Source: Zobellia alginiliquefaciens (GTDB taxonomy: Bacteria > Bacteroidota > Bacteroidia > Flavobacteriales > Flavobacteriaceae). From it: DNA of 64,000 nt. Shown here piece after piece: positions 26,748-37,259 of the stretch (position 1 is its first letter; every line of letters starts with the position of its first letter). Made by a program: the position numbers and the translations under genes. The DNA is taken from positions 2,046,001 to 2,110,000 of the forward strand of contig NZ_CP119758.1 of assembly GCF_029323795.1 (NCBI RefSeq), in the 5' to 3' direction. The notes beneath the pieces were generated by a model. That model was not told the DNA's origin, did not search any database, and saw nothing but the letters and a program-made list of their open reading frames with translations.

Positions 26748-26820
26748 GCCATAGCATAAGTAGGTTAAGTTTATGGTAAGATTTGGGACGAAAAGGGTGG
26801 AGATTTCTCCGCCCTTTTCT
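26748..26820 (+). ncRNA. Candidate small RNA, unit 4 (most diverged)
   Basis: The core differs from the others at one base in the first 39: the C before ATGG is T. This lengthens the 5' stem by one pair (CCATA with TATGG). The end of the core reads GGGACG instead of GGGG. The terminator is GGGTGGAG pairing with CTCCGCCC, with one G-T pair. The promoter is weaker than in units 1-3. Confidence 0.6.
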
Positions 26821-26835
26821 ATTTTAAAAAGGTAT

Positions 26836-26875
26836 AAAAAAGCCCGCTCAGAACTAGTTCTGAGCGGGCTTTTTT
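26836..26875. terminator. Bidirectional terminator between the small RNA array and sod
   Basis: A long perfect stem: AAAAAAGCCCGCTCAGAA pairs with TTCTGAGCGGGCTTTTTT around CTAG. T runs exist on both strands, so it ends sod on the minus strand and insulates it from the array. Confidence 0.85.
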
Positions 26876-26902
26876 AAATTTAATTTAGAAATATAGGTCG
26901 CC

Positions 26903-27511
26903 TTATTTATTGGCAGCATATAGTTCAGAAACTTTACCCCAATTGATTACATTAAAAAATGCATTAATGTAATCAGGTCTCTTGTTTTGATAGTTTAGGT
27001 AGTAGGCATGTTCCCAAACATCAAGACCTAAAATAGGAAAACCTTCGCAACCAGTTTCTGGCATTAATGGGTTGTCTTGGTTAGGTGTAGAACAAACTTC
27101 TACTTTACCTCCTTTATGAACGCAAAGCCACGCCCAACCAGAACCAAAACGAGTACCGGCAGCACCGCTAAATTTCTCTTTAAATGCTTCAAAAGAACCA
27201 AAAGCGCTGTCTATTGCAGTCGCAAGTTCGCCAGATGGGGTTCCTCCTCCATTAGGAGACATAATTTCCCAAAAAAGAGAGTGGTTGTAAAAACCGCCTC
27301 CATTGTTTCTAACAGCACCGTTGGACATGTCCAAGTTCTCTAATATATCTTCTATAGATTTGCCTTCCAAGGAAGTACCTTCAATAGCGCCATTTAATTT
27401 GGTTGTGTAACCATTATGGTGTTTTGTATGGTGAATTTCCATTGTTCTAGCATCAATATGTGGTTCCAATGCATCATATGCATAAGGTAATTTTGGTAGT
27501 TCAAAAGCCAT
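26903..27511 (-). CDS. Iron/manganese superoxide dismutase
   Basis: A 202-residue superoxide dismutase that converts superoxide to oxygen and hydrogen peroxide. Metal ligands are His in [11 protein letters not shown] (near residue 27), His in [10 protein letters not shown] (near 76), and Asp/His in [12 protein letters not shown] (near 164). Cytosolic, with no signal peptide. Metal preference cannot be told reliably from motifs. The promoter box TAAATTTG lies at 27547-27554 on this strand. Confidence 0.95.
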   Translation of the reverse strand: MAFELPKLPYAYDALEPHIDARTMEIHHTKHHNGYTTKLNGAIEGTSLEGKSIEDILENLDMSNGAVRNNGGGFYNHSLFWEIMSPNGGGTPSGELATAIDSAFGSFEAFKEKFSGAAGTRFGSGWAWLCVHKGGKVEVCSTPNQDNPLMPETGCEGFPILGLDVWEHAYYLNYQNKRPDYINAFFNVINWGKVSELYAANK

Positions 27512-27546
27512 TTTCTGTGTGTTTTTAGATTAAAACTTAGTGAAGT

Positions 27547-27554
27547 CAAATTTA
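27547..27554 (-). promoter_or_regulatory. Promoter -7 box of superoxide dismutase
   Basis: Reads TAAATTTG on the minus strand, matching TAnnTTTG, about 35 bases before the start codon. Confidence 0.5.
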
Positions 27555-27630
27555 CATTTTTTAACATACAAATTCACTAAATAATTTGTTAAGAACCTTT
27601 TTAGAATTAGTATTTTGCATAAAAAAGCAC

Positions 27631-30600
27631 TTGCAACACAGCACTTTTAAAATATATAACGCTTCTGCCGGCTCAGGAAAGACACATACCTTAACGAAAG
27701 AATACCTTAAAATAGTTCTTTCATCAAGCAATCGTTTCAGTAAAATTTTGGCCATTACATTTACCAACAAGGCGGTAAACGAAATGAAGCATCGTATTTT
27801 GGAAAGCCTTTCAAAATTTGGTAAAGTTGAAAATGAAGCCACCGCTCCTCCACTTTTTTTAGATTTAATGAAGGAGCTTGGTGTAGACGCGGCCACATTA
27901 CGGCAACGCTCTAAGCAAACTTTAAAGGAAATTCTGCATAATTATGCTTTTTTTGATATTTCTACAATTGATAAGTTTACGCATCGCCTAATTAGGACAT
28001 TCGCAAAAGATTTAAAGCTACCTCAAAATTTTGAAGTTGTTCTAGATACTGATTTGTTACTAGATGAAGCTGTTGCCAAATTGGTCCATAAGGCAGGAAC
28101 GGACAAGCAGCTTACTCAGGTATTGCTGGAGTTTGCCCTTGAAAAAATTGATGATGATAAAAGTTGGGACATTGCCTATGATCTAGGTAATATGGGCAAG
28201 TTGCTTTTTAGGGAAAACCATGCAGAACACCTACAAAACTTAAAGGATAAGAATATATCAGATTTTGTAGAGCTGAAGAAAACCGTGCGCTCTCGGATTA
28301 CAGCTACGGAGGAAAGTCTTATTGGCTTTGCAACACTTGCGTTGCAATTGATAGAACAAAATGGACTTGAATTTTCAGATTTTACGAGGGGGTATTTTCC
28401 AAAATTCATGGAAAAAATTTCAGCTGGAGATATGGCAATCGATTTTAAGGCCGGGTGGAAGCAAAATTTTGATGATACCGTTCTTTATAATAAATCCACA
28501 GCAGATGCTACAAAGGCAACTTTAAACGAGTTACACCCGCAATTTTCTGAAATTTTCAATAAGATAAAACAGGCTTTTTATGAGCTTTCTTTTTTGAAGA
28601 ATACATATGCTAATTTAGTGCCGTTAACGGTTCTTAATGCAATTCAAAGAGAAGTAAAGAATCTGCAGAATGAACGTGATCAGCTTTCTATTGCAGAGTT
28701 CAACACCATCATATCCAAAGAAATAAAAAACCAGCCGGCACCTTTTATATATGAACGTTTAGGCGAGAAGTATCGTCATTATTTTGTGGATGAATTTCAG
28801 GATACATCTACACTGCAGTGGAATAACCTAATACCACTTATTGGACATGCTTTAGAGGGGGAAGATTTGCAAGGCAACAGAGGATCTCTTTTTTTAGTGG
28901 GCGATGCCAAGCAAGCTATTTATCGTTGGCGAGGTGGTCGTGCCGAACAATTTTTAGATTTAGTAAATGAATCTGAAAGTCCCTTTGCAATTCCCGCCCA
29001 AACAGAATCCCTGCCAACCAATTGGCGTAGCTATGATGAGGTCATTAAGTTCAACAACGACTTTTTTACCGCTACCAGTCCGTTTCTGAATAACGCCATG
29101 TACAATAACATGTTCGTAGAAGGAAACAGGCAAGGGTATAATTCAAAACAAGGCGGAACCGTACAGCTCAAATTTATTGAAAAAGATGAAGAAAAAAGTA
29201 GGGATGAGCAGTACTGTACGGAAGTATTGAACACTATACAAACTGTAATTGAAAAGGATTACGGCTATGAAGACATTTGTATTTTGGTTAGGGGAAATAG
29301 GCAGGGAGTTTTATTAGCTGATTTTCTTACACAACAGGAAATTCCAACCATTTCATCTGAAAGTTTATTGCTGAACAGTAGTGATAAGGTTCGGTTTCTG
29401 GCAAATCTTATGGCATACATTGGTAATCCTACTAATTTACAGATAGCCTATGAGTTGCTGACTTATCTTTCTAAGGGCGGGGAGAATAGACATCAATATA
29501 TATATGAGAACTTAAAAAATGTAGAACATCTTTTATTAAAGGAATATCAACTAGACGTTGAGGAGCTAAAACAACTATCCGTTTACGATGGTATGGAAAG
29601 AGCTATTCGTCAATGTAACCTGGTTGAAGGTTCAGATGCCTATGTTACTTTTTTTATGGATTTTGTGCTTGAAACGGAACAGAAAGAAGGTACGGGGATT
29701 CAGGCGTTCTTGAACCTCTGGGAAAAGAAAAAGGGCAAACTGAGTATTTCCGCTCCTGATAATATAGATGCCGTGCGAATTATGACCGTTCATAAGTCTA
29801 AAGGCCTTGAGTTTTCCATTGTTATTTTTCCTTTTGCCAATGAACATATCTATAAAAGGATGGACAAAAAAATGTGGCTTCCTCTAAATGCCGATGCGTT
29901 TAACGGATTTGAAGAAATTCTAATCACCGAAAAAAAGGAAGTAGAGAATTATGGGGAGGAAGCGGCTCAAATTTATTCTGAGGAGGAGCATAAAATGGAA
30001 TTGGATGCGCTTAACCTATTATATGTAGCCTTAACAAGGGCGGAGAAGGCGCTTTATATTATATCGGAAAAAGACCTGGCCAGAGGGCAACATAAAACGG
30101 ATTATTATTCGGGCTTGTTCATTGAGTATTTAAAAGGAAAGGACCTATGGTCCGATGATGAGTTGGTCTATAGTTTTGGAGAGCTGGAAAAAGCACCTGC
30201 CCCTCATCAAACAAAAGAGCAACAGGATATAGATTATAGTTTTACGCATAAAGACAGGTCAAGTTTTAAAATACTTACCCGATCAGGGATGTTGTGGGAT
30301 ACAGAACGTGAAGCTGCAATTTCTAAGGGAAACCTTATACATTATATATTAGGTTATATAGCAACTCAAGATGATATTGAACCCGCCCTGCAGAAAGCAA
30401 TACAGCAAGGGGAGATAGAAAGCCAGGAGGTAGATGAGGTAAGGGATAAGTTGCAACGTATCGTAAATCACCCTAAACTCCAGACCTATTATAAGGATAG
30501 CGATATCATTAAGAACGAAAAGGATATTATTACCGCTGATGGGAAGATATTACGTCCGGACAGAATAGTGTTTAAAGAAAAGAATGCAACCCTTATCGAT

Positions 30601-30738
30601 TATAAAACAGGTAAGACCAACCCTAAATATAAGGAGCAACTTTATTCTTATGCAGATGCATTAACGGATATGGGATATGTTGTAGAAAATAAAATCATTG
30701 TTTACATTAACGAAGAAGTAACACCAGAATTCATATAA
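27631..30738 (+). CDS. AddA/RecB-like UvrD-family helicase-nuclease
   Basis: A 1035-residue superfamily 1 helicase. Walker A is [19 protein letters not shown] near residue 9, Walker [15 protein letters not shown] near 385, motif [20 protein letters not shown], motif [10 protein letters not shown] near 730, and motif [17 protein letters not shown]. The C-terminus has a RecB-type nuclease site, LRPDRIVF...LIDYKTGK. It should process double-strand breaks with the AddB-like protein at 33471. Starts: the frame opens with a TTG at 27586, but the TTG at 27631, giving [18 protein letters not shown], fits family length better. Confidence 0.87.
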   Translation: MQHSTFKIYNASAGSGKTHTLTKEYLKIVLSSSNRFSKILAITFTNKAVNEMKHRILESLSKFGKVENEATAPPLFLDLMKELGVDAATLRQRSKQTLKEILHNYAFFDISTIDKFTHRLIRTFAKDLKLPQNFEVVLDTDLLLDEAVAKLVHKAGTDKQLTQVLLEFALEKIDDDKSWDIAYDLGNMGKLLFRENHAEHLQNLKDKNISDFVELKKTVRSRITATEESLIGFATLALQLIEQNGLEFSDFTRGYFPKFMEKISAGDMAIDFKAGWKQNFDDTVLYNKSTADATKATLNELHPQFSEIFNKIKQAFYELSFLKNTYANLVPLTVLNAIQREVKNLQNERDQLSIAEFNTIISKEIKNQPAPFIYERLGEKYRHYFVDEFQDTSTLQWNNLIPLIGHALEGEDLQGNRGSLFLVGDAKQAIYRWRGGRAEQFLDLVNESESPFAIPAQTESLPTNWRSYDEVIKFNNDFFTATSPFLNNAMYNNMFVEGNRQGYNSKQGGTVQLKFIEKDEEKSRDEQYCTEVLNTIQTVIEKDYGYEDICILVRGNRQGVLLADFLTQQEIPTISSESLLLNSSDKVRFLANLMAYIGNPTNLQIAYELLTYLSKGGENRHQYIYENLKNVEHLLLKEYQLDVEELKQLSVYDGMERAIRQCNLVEGSDAYVTFFMDFVLETEQKEGTGIQAFLNLWEKKKGKLSISAPDNIDAVRIMTVHKSKGLEFSIVIFPFANEHIYKRMDKKMWLPLNADAFNGFEEILITEKKEVENYGEEAAQIYSEEEHKMELDALNLLYVALTRAEKALYIISEKDLARGQHKTDYYSGLFIEYLKGKDLWSDDELVYSFGELEKAPAPHQTKEQQDIDYSFTHKDRSSFKILTRSGMLWDTEREAAISKGNLIHYILGYIATQDDIEPALQKAIQQGEIESQEVDEVRDKLQRIVNHPKLQTYYKDSDIIKNEKDIITADGKILRPDRIVFKEKNATLIDYKTGKTNPKYKEQLYSYADALTDMGYVVENKIIVYINEEVTPEFI

Positions 30739-30742
30739 CTAT

Positions 30743-31936
30743 ATGTACGGAAAAATAAAAGAACATTTAGAACAAGAACTTGCAAGCATTAAAGATGAGG
30801 GTCTTTATAAAAGTGAGCGAATAATAACCACGCCTCAAGGTGCAGAGATTAAGATTTCCACAGGGGAAGAAGTAATCAACTTTTGTGCAAATAATTATTT
30901 GGGACTATCATCTCATCCGGAAGTAATACAGGCGGCAAAGGATACTTTGGATAGTCATGGATTTGGTATGTCATCGGTACGTTTCATTTGCGGCACGCAG
31001 GATATACATAAAGAACTTGAAAAGAAAATAGCCGATTTCTACGGGACTGAGGATACCATATTGTATGCTGCGGCCTTTGATGCCAATGGGGGAGTTTTTG
31101 AACCATTGCTAACTGCGGAGGATGCGATAATTTCGGATTCGCTCAATCATGCATCTATCATTGATGGGGTTAGGTTGTGTAAGGCGAAACGCTATAGATA
31201 TGCCAATAGTGATATGGCCGACTTAGAAAAGCAATTGAAACAAGCCAATGAAGATGACGCCCGTTTTAAGATAATTGTTACTGATGGTGTTTTCTCTATG
31301 GATGGTCTTGTGGCACCTTTAGACAAGATTTGCGACTTGGCAGAGAAATATGATGCTATGGTTATGATAGATGAATGTCATGCCACAGGTTTTATAGGTC
31401 CTACAGGTATAGGTACGCTTGAGGAAAAAGATGTAATGGGCCGTATAGACATTATAACCGGTACTTTGGGCAAAGCCCTTGGCGGTGCTATGGGTGGTTA
31501 TACCACAGGGAAAAAAGAAATTATAGAAATTTTGCGTCAACGTTCTAGACCGTATTTGTTTTCAAATTCTTTGGCTCCGGCCATTGTTGGGGCATCTATA
31601 AAGGTTTTTGAACTGTTGGAAAACGATACCTCATTACGAGACAAAGTGCAGGAAAACGCATCGTATTTTAAAGCGGGAATGAAAAAGGCCGGGTTTGATA
31701 TTATTGATGGAGAATCCGCTATTGTGCCCGTAATGCTGTATGACGCTAAATTGGCGCAAGAAATGGCTAGTCGATTATTGGAAAAAGGAATTTATGTTAT
31801 AGGATTTTTCTTTCCAGTGGTTCCAAAGGGTAAGGCAAGGATACGGGTTCAGTTATCTGCCGCCCATGAAATCAAGCATTTAGACCGTGCAATCCGTGCT
31901 TTTATCGAAGTTGGTAAGGACTTAAAAATCGTTTAA
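30743..31936 (+). CDS. kbl: Glycine C-acetyltransferase (2-amino-3-ketobutyrate CoA ligase)
   Basis: A 397-residue PLP enzyme of the alpha-oxoamine synthase family, splitting 2-amino-3-ketobutyrate to glycine and acetyl-CoA in threonine breakdown. The catalytic Lys lies in [17 protein letters not shown] near residue 242. [14 protein letters not shown] and [15 protein letters not shown] are family signatures. It starts four bases after the AddA-like gene. The usual partner, threonine dehydrogenase, is not in the window. Confidence 0.93.
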   Translation: MYGKIKEHLEQELASIKDEGLYKSERIITTPQGAEIKISTGEEVINFCANNYLGLSSHPEVIQAAKDTLDSHGFGMSSVRFICGTQDIHKELEKKIADFYGTEDTILYAAAFDANGGVFEPLLTAEDAIISDSLNHASIIDGVRLCKAKRYRYANSDMADLEKQLKQANEDDARFKIIVTDGVFSMDGLVAPLDKICDLAEKYDAMVMIDECHATGFIGPTGIGTLEEKDVMGRIDIITGTLGKALGGAMGGYTTGKKEIIEILRQRSRPYLFSNSLAPAIVGASIKVFELLENDTSLRDKVQENASYFKAGMKKAGFDIIDGESAIVPVMLYDAKLAQEMASRLLEKGIYVIGFFFPVVPKGKARIRVQLSAAHEIKHLDRAIRAFIEVGKDLKIV

Positions 31937-31985
31937 ATGCATTATTTACGGCATTAAATGCGTTAAAAAAAATAAGAAATTGATT

Positions 31986-32015
31986 TTGTTAATAATATTT
32001 AACAACTTACATTTG
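31986..32015 (+). promoter_or_regulatory. Strong promoter of the OmpA-family gene
   Basis: TTG at 31986-31988 and TACATTTG at 32008-32015 with 19 bases between: a perfect Bacteroidota consensus, in keeping with high expression. Confidence 0.75.
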
Positions 32016-32049
32016 CAGCTAATAAACACTTAAACTTAAAATTTTGAAC

Positions 32050-33408
32050 ATGAAACATCTTAGCAAATTATTGGTTGTTGTTGTCCTTATTGTAGGCATC
32101 AATAACGTACAAGCGCAAGACGAGAATAATCCATGGCAAGTGCAATTCGGAGTTAATGCCATAGATGTGTACCCGACAAGCGATGACAATTTCCCGACTC
32201 AGACTAGTTCTTTCGGTAATGAGCTTTTCAACGCATCTGATCACTGGAATATTCTTCCTTCTATCTCTTATGTTGGTGTGTCTAGATCTGTAGGTGACGG
32301 TCTTTCTGTAGGCGTTAGAGGATCTTTGAACAAAATCAGCAAATTAGGAGATATAGGTGTAGACGATCTTTCGCATTACGCTTTAGATGGTACTATTAAA
32401 TATAACTTCCTTGACCAAAAAGTAGTTGATCCTTTCGTAGAAGTAGGTGGTGGTTACACTTGGGTTGATGAAATTGGAGCTGGTACTGTTAATGGTGGTG
32501 TTGGTGTAAACTTTTGGTTTACTGAAAACATCGGTCTTACTGTACAGACTACTTACAAGCACGCTTTTGAAGATTACGGTCGTAAGCACTGGCAACATTT
32601 AGCAGGTATCTCTGTTAAGTTTGGTGGTACTGATACTGACGGTGACGGTGTATATGACAAAGATGATGCTTGTCCAGAAGTTGCTGGTCTAGAGGCTTTC
32701 AACGGATGTCCTGATGCTGACGGTGACGGAATCGAAGACAGCAAAGATGCTTGTCCTAACGAAGCTGGTTCTAAAGAAATGAACGGTTGTCCTGATGCTG
32801 ACGGTGACGGTGTTGCTGATAAAGATGATAAATGTCCTAACGAAGCTGGATTGGCTAACCTAGCAGGTTGTCCTGATGCTGACGGTGACGGTGTTGCTGA
32901 TGGTGACGATGAATGTCCTAACGAAGCAGGTCCTGCTGAGAACAAAGGATGCCCATGGCCTGATACTGACGGTGACGGTGTATTGGACAAAGATGATAAA
33001 TGTCCAGATGTTGCAGGTACTGTAGCTAACGCTGGTTGTCCTGAAGTAACTGAAGAAGTTCAGAAGCAATTGAATGACTACGCTAGAACTATCTTGTTCG
33101 ATACAGGTAAGTCTTCTATCAAAGCTGAGTCTACTTCTGTAATGGTTGACATCATCACTATCCTAAAAGAATACCCAACTGCTAAATTTACAGTAGAAGG
33201 TCACACAGATAGCGTTGGTAGCCAGAAATTGAACCAAAGCCTTTCTGAGTCAAGAGCACTTTCTGTAAAAGAGTTCTTAGTAGATAAAGGTATTGAAGAA
33301 TTCAGATTGTCTGCTATCGGTTACGGTGAAGACAAGCCAATCGCATCTAACAACACAAGAAGCGGTAGAAAAGAAAACAGAAGAGTTGAGATTAACTTAG
33401 TAAAGTAA
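32050..33408 (+). CDS. OmpA-family outer-membrane protein with TSP type-3 repeats
   Basis: A 452-residue envelope protein: signal peptide (cleaved near VQAQ, about residue 24), an N-terminal beta-barrel (to about residue 190), five calcium-binding thrombospondin type-3 repeats ([15 protein letters not shown] and variants, about residues 195-335), then an OmpA C-terminal peptidoglycan-binding domain ([10 protein letters not shown]...[13 protein letters not shown]). The ATG at 32050 is preferred to the TTG at 32044. Codon use is strongly biased (GCT, GGT, GAC), as in highly expressed genes. It probably anchors the outer membrane to peptidoglycan. Confidence 0.93.
   Translation: MKHLSKLLVVVVLIVGINNVQAQDENNPWQVQFGVNAIDVYPTSDDNFPTQTSSFGNELFNASDHWNILPSISYVGVSRSVGDGLSVGVRGSLNKISKLGDIGVDDLSHYALDGTIKYNFLDQKVVDPFVEVGGGYTWVDEIGAGTVNGGVGVNFWFTENIGLTVQTTYKHAFEDYGRKHWQHLAGISVKFGGTDTDGDGVYDKDDACPEVAGLEAFNGCPDADGDGIEDSKDACPNEAGSKEMNGCPDADGDGVADKDDKCPNEAGLANLAGCPDADGDGVADGDDECPNEAGPAENKGCPWPDTDGDGVLDKDDKCPDVAGTVANAGCPEVTEEVQKQLNDYARTILFDTGKSSIKAESTSVMVDIITILKEYPTAKFTVEGHTDSVGSQKLNQSLSESRALSVKEFLVDKGIEEFRLSAIGYGEDKPIASNNTRSGRKENRRVEINLVK
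32630..33042 (+). repeat. Tandem coding repeats of the TSP type-3 region
   Basis: Five units of about 75-80 bases, each centred on GATGCTGACGGTGACGG or ACTGATACTGACGGTGAC. Nucleotide identity between the third and fourth units is high, so the repeat number could change by slippage or recombination. The repeats are in frame inside the OmpA gene. Confidence 0.85.
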
Positions 33409-33430
33409 TTCTCTCCACTAAATAAGTTTA

Positions 33431-33460
33431 AAAGCCCTGACATTTGTCAGGGCTTTTTTT
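33431..33460 (+). terminator. Rho-independent terminator after the OmpA-family gene
   Basis: AAAGCCCTGACA pairs with TGTCAGGGCTTT with a minimal loop, followed by a T run. It ends 11 bases before the AddB-like start codon. Confidence 0.88.
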
Positions 33461-33470
33461 ATTTTTGACT

Positions 33471-36224
33471 ATGCAGAGTTTTCTAGAAGAAGTAGTCAAA
33501 GAAGTTTGGGAAAAACATAGTTCCCATGAGCATATTGTTTTTGTGCTTCCCAGTAAGCGGGCAGGAACTTTCCTGAAAAATGCTATAGCAAAATCTGCTG
33601 ACAATACTTTTTTTGCTCCTGAGATATATAGTATAGAAACTTTCATTGAACAGGTTTCAGGTCTATCGTACGCGAGTAATACGCAGCAACTCTTTGTTCT
33701 CTACAATACTTATCTAAAAGAGACTTCTCAAGAGAAAGATAGCTTTTATAGCTTTTCCAACTGGGCGCAAACCCTTTTACAAGATTTTAATGAGATAGAT
33801 AGGTATTTGGTAGATGCCAAAAAGCTATTTTCTAATCTTGCGGCTATTCAGGAACTGACCCATTGGTCCCTTCAAAAGGAGAAGACCAAAATGATGGAAG
33901 ATTACCTGCGCTTTTGGAATAACCTAGAATCGTTATATACTAATTTTAATTCCGCGTTGCTGAATATGGGCCTAGGACATCAAGGGCTAGTCTATAGAAC
34001 GGCATATACGCAGCTAGAGTCTTATTTGCAGATTAATCCGGATAAACTCTTTGTTTTTATCGGTTTTAATGCGCTCAATACGGCCGAAACGAAAATAATT
34101 CAACATATTCTAGAGAATGCTAATTCGGATATATATTGGGATATAGATGCATATTTCTTAGAAGATAAAATTCATGATGCAGGTTTTTTTCTAAGGCAAC
34201 ATCTTAAATCTTGGTCCTATTTAAAGGAGAATGCGCTTAAAGGGGTAAGCTCTCATTATTTAGGAGATAAGAAAATAAACGTAGTAGGGGTGCCCAAAAA
34301 CGTGTCCCAAGCAAAGTATACGGCCGTTTTATTAGAGCGTATTCATGGAGAGAAGGCTTCCGATTTAAAACGTACAGCCGTTGTTTTGGGAGATGAGTCT
34401 TTACTGAATCCTATTTTAAATTCTATTCCTGAGTGTATAGAAAGAGTTAACGTAACCATGGGATATCCTTTAAATAAAATTCCCTTGGCCAGTTTGTTCG
34501 ACCAGTTCTTGAATTTGTATATCAACAGAAATGAACAGGGTTGGTTTCATCAAAATATACTATCCTTTTTAGCACACCCTTATATTCATATTCTGTTAGG
34601 GCAGGCCAATAATGAAGATACAGAGACTATTGATGAGGTCATAAAAAATAAGAATTGGGTATATATTACTGCAGAACAGATCAAAGAGGTTGAGAGGGGA
34701 GATGCGGTAGCTTCTTCACTTTTATTTCATAAGGAAACACCATCGCCTAAGCGAATTTTACAACATTGTCTAAATATAATTACTGCCTTGAGGGGCAAAC
34801 TAGATGATGCTAAAGATGCCTTATCATTTGAATACCTTTATAGGTATTTTAATTTATTCAATCAGCTATCGGATTTAGTCGAGAAATATGATTTTATTAC
34901 AGACCTTAAATCCTTATTAGGCCTTTATCGTGAGTTGCTATCTTCGGAAACCTTGGATTTTCAAGGGGAACCTTTAGAAGGTTTACAGGTGATGGGGATG
35001 CTAGAAAGTCGTAATCTGGACTTTGAAACGGTTATTATTACTTCCGTAAATGAAGGAATCCTACCATCTGGAAAATCGAACAATTCTTTTATTCCGTTCG
35101 ATTTAAAAGTGCAATTGGGGCTCCCTACTTTTAAGGAAAAAGATGCGGTCTATACGTATCATTTCTATAGGTTGTTGCAACGGGCAAAAAATATTTATAT
35201 TCTTTACAATACCGAACCAGATGTGCTGGAAGGGGGTGAGCGTAGTAGGCTTATAAACCAGTTGCTAACGGATGAGAATAGGAATTCTAGTATTACAGAA
35301 AGTGTAGCATCGCCATCTATAGATCCAAAAAGATATTCTTTAGAGTCCATAGAAAAAGATGATAGTTTATTAGAACTCATCAAAGCCCATGCGTTAAGGG
35401 GTTTTTCACCAACATCCCTCAGTAATTACGTGCGTAACCCTATTGATTTTTACAAAAGAAACTTGTTGGGTATTGATGATGTTCTAGAAGTAGAAGAAAC
35501 CATAGCGGCTAATACGTTTGGAACCATAGTTCATGATACTTTAGAAGAACTTTATACGCCTTTTATAGGGCAGGTTTTAACGGAAGAGAAACTTGTAAAG
35601 TCCAAATCTCTGGTTGCCGGATTAGTGCAAAAGCATTTTGCAAAAACATATTTGGATGGCGATATTTCTAGGGGAAAAAACCTTATAGCCTTTAATGTTG
35701 TGCTTCGTTATATTGAAAATTTCATCAACTTAGAAATAGCCGATGTCAAGAAACACCAAATAAGAATAATTGGTCTAGAAACGAACTTAAAAGTGTCCTT
35801 AAATGTCCCGTCTGTTGATTTTCCTGTTAATTTAAAAGGAAAGCTAGATAGAATAGATGAAGTAGATGGTACGTTGCGAATAATAGATTACAAAACAGGA
35901 AGTGTTGAGCGGAACCAATTAGAGATTGTAGATGGTGTATCCATTACCTCGGATTACAAATTCAGCAAAGCTTTCCAGCTCCTTTGCTATGCTACTATGT
36001 ATGCTTCCGAGCATCCGGAAGATACTATGGAAGCGGGTATCATATCTTTTAAAAAATTAAGTTCTGGAGTGTTAAAATTCGCTACAAAGGACAAAGCGGG
36101 CAATGGAGCCAAAAAAGAAACAAAAATAGGGAAAGAAACCCTTTCCCTATTCTATACTGAGCTCAGTGCCCTCATTTCCGAAATATGTGATTTAAACACG
36201 CCTTTTGAAGAAAAGGAAGTGTAA
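33471..36224 (+). CDS. AddB-like helicase-related protein with PD-(D/E)XK nuclease domain
   Basis: A 917-residue protein with an N-terminal inactivated-looking helicase fold; the Walker A position reads VLPSKRAGTFLKNA, without the canonical GKT. Near residue 780 a nuclease motif (KGKLDRIDEVDG and RIIDYKTGS) shows the conserved Asp, Asp and Lys. The four-cysteine iron-sulfur cluster typical of AddB is not seen around the nuclease domain. It should form a heterodimer with the AddA-like protein at 27631. The ATG at 33471 avoids the upstream terminator hairpin. Confidence 0.8.
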   Translation: MQSFLEEVVKEVWEKHSSHEHIVFVLPSKRAGTFLKNAIAKSADNTFFAPEIYSIETFIEQVSGLSYASNTQQLFVLYNTYLKETSQEKDSFYSFSNWAQTLLQDFNEIDRYLVDAKKLFSNLAAIQELTHWSLQKEKTKMMEDYLRFWNNLESLYTNFNSALLNMGLGHQGLVYRTAYTQLESYLQINPDKLFVFIGFNALNTAETKIIQHILENANSDIYWDIDAYFLEDKIHDAGFFLRQHLKSWSYLKENALKGVSSHYLGDKKINVVGVPKNVSQAKYTAVLLERIHGEKASDLKRTAVVLGDESLLNPILNSIPECIERVNVTMGYPLNKIPLASLFDQFLNLYINRNEQGWFHQNILSFLAHPYIHILLGQANNEDTETIDEVIKNKNWVYITAEQIKEVERGDAVASSLLFHKETPSPKRILQHCLNIITALRGKLDDAKDALSFEYLYRYFNLFNQLSDLVEKYDFITDLKSLLGLYRELLSSETLDFQGEPLEGLQVMGMLESRNLDFETVIITSVNEGILPSGKSNNSFIPFDLKVQLGLPTFKEKDAVYTYHFYRLLQRAKNIYILYNTEPDVLEGGERSRLINQLLTDENRNSSITESVASPSIDPKRYSLESIEKDDSLLELIKAHALRGFSPTSLSNYVRNPIDFYKRNLLGIDDVLEVEETIAANTFGTIVHDTLEELYTPFIGQVLTEEKLVKSKSLVAGLVQKHFAKTYLDGDISRGKNLIAFNVVLRYIENFINLEIADVKKHQIRIIGLETNLKVSLNVPSVDFPVNLKGKLDRIDEVDGTLRIIDYKTGSVERNQLEIVDGVSITSDYKFSKAFQLLCYATMYASEHPEDTMEAGIISFKKLSSGVLKFATKDKAGNGAKKETKIGKETLSLFYTELSALISEICDLNTPFEEKEV

Positions 36225-36242
36225 TACAATTCGTGTTTAAGC

Positions 36243-36962
36243 TTATTTTTTATCCGGTCTTGTGGGGCGCACCTCAATTTTGCTGGGCAAGGTACGCGGA
36301 TTCATTTTTAATAAATCCAAAACAAGTTCGCCAATATCTTCGGGCTGAATTTTCCAAGCATCTTTTTCGTCCGGCTCATTACCGGCAAAATGCGTGGCAA
36401 CAGAACCAGGCATAATGGTTGATACTTTTATATCATACTTGCGTAAATCTAGCATGGCCGCCTGTGTAAAACCTACTACACCAAATTTAGTGGCATTATA
36501 TCCCGCTCCGGAAGCAAAAAAGTTAGTGCCCGCCAAACTAGCTAGGGTTATGTAGTACCCCTTAGACTTCTTAAGTGCTTCTACAGACGCTTTTAGAGTA
36601 TGAAACACACCATTTAAGTTAGTATCTATCATCTTGTGCCAAGCATCATCTTCTAGCTCGTCTACAGGAGCAAAATAGCCCACTCCTGCATTCGCTAAAA
36701 CCACATCCAATTGCCCCCATTTATCCAAAATCTTTTGAACAGCTGCTTTTTCATCACCATGTTTTGAAACATCCGATGCCAAGGCAAGAACGCGATCCTC
36801 CGAACCTAGTTGTTTGGCGGCTTCTTCAACGGTAGAGAGTGTTCTTCCGCTTACGGCTACTCTAGCCCCTGCTTCCAATAATGTAACGGCTACACCATAC
36901 CCTATACCTTTTGAGCCTCCTGTTATATAAACTACCTTATTTTTTAAATCCATAATGTCCAT
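36243..36962 (-). CDS. Short-chain dehydrogenase/reductase
   Basis: A 239-residue SDR. The NAD(P)-binding motif TGGSKGIGYG is near residue 15, NAG in VVLANAGVG near 92, and the catalytic Ser in TLASLAG with Tyr and Lys in YNATKFG near 155-160. The ATG at 36953 could also start it. Substrate unknown. It lies beside uxaC on the opposite strand, so a role in sugar or sugar-acid metabolism is possible but not shown. Confidence 0.87.
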   Translation of the reverse strand: MDIMDLKNKVVYITGGSKGIGYGVAVTLLEAGARVAVSGRTLSTVEEAAKQLGSEDRVLALASDVSKHGDEKAAVQKILDKWGQLDVVLANAGVGYFAPVDELEDDAWHKMIDTNLNGVFHTLKASVEALKKSKGYYITLASLAGTNFFASGAGYNATKFGVVGFTQAAMLDLRKYDIKVSTIMPGSVATHFAGNEPDEKDAWKIQPEDIGELVLDLLKMNPRTLPSKIEVRPTRPDKK

Positions 36963-37259
36963 TTTTTTATAAAAATAAATGTCTTTAAAGCGGAAAGAAA
37001 GTTGAGAGCGTTATTCTTTTCTTAAATAAGAAAGTGGTCCGTTTTAAAATGTGGATAAAATCATGCTGATGATACTATTTATGCAATTTTAACAGGCTAA
37101 ATTGTTAATATTTGCATTGATGCTAATGCCTGAGTGTTGATTCTGTATTTTTTCTTGTCTATGCCAGAATAGAAACCTATTTTAGAGGTTTAAGGTCATC
37201 CAACAAAATTAGGGAAAGTTGTCCTTTCAAATAAATGACCAATTCAAAAACGATACAAA

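Noticed and set aside
26574-26759. Shared short peptide beginning MVRFG in the small RNA units, and a 60-codon frame in unit 3
   Set aside because: The shared residues come only from the conserved RNA core; the frames diverge in sequence and length right after it (stop after ten codons in unit 2).
26046-26820. Four-copy array as a CRISPR
   Set aside because: Only four copies, spacing is 196-259 bases and irregular, the spacers are long and unlike each other, and every copy has a promoter box and terminator.
32574-32990. 138-codon minus-strand frame with Ser/Pro repeats
   Set aside because: It is the mirror of the TSP type-3 coding repeats in the OmpA gene.
32630-33042. OmpA repeat region as a non-coding minisatellite
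   Set aside because: The repeats are in frame and encode the regular DxDxDGxxDxxDxCP pattern of TSP type-3 repeats.
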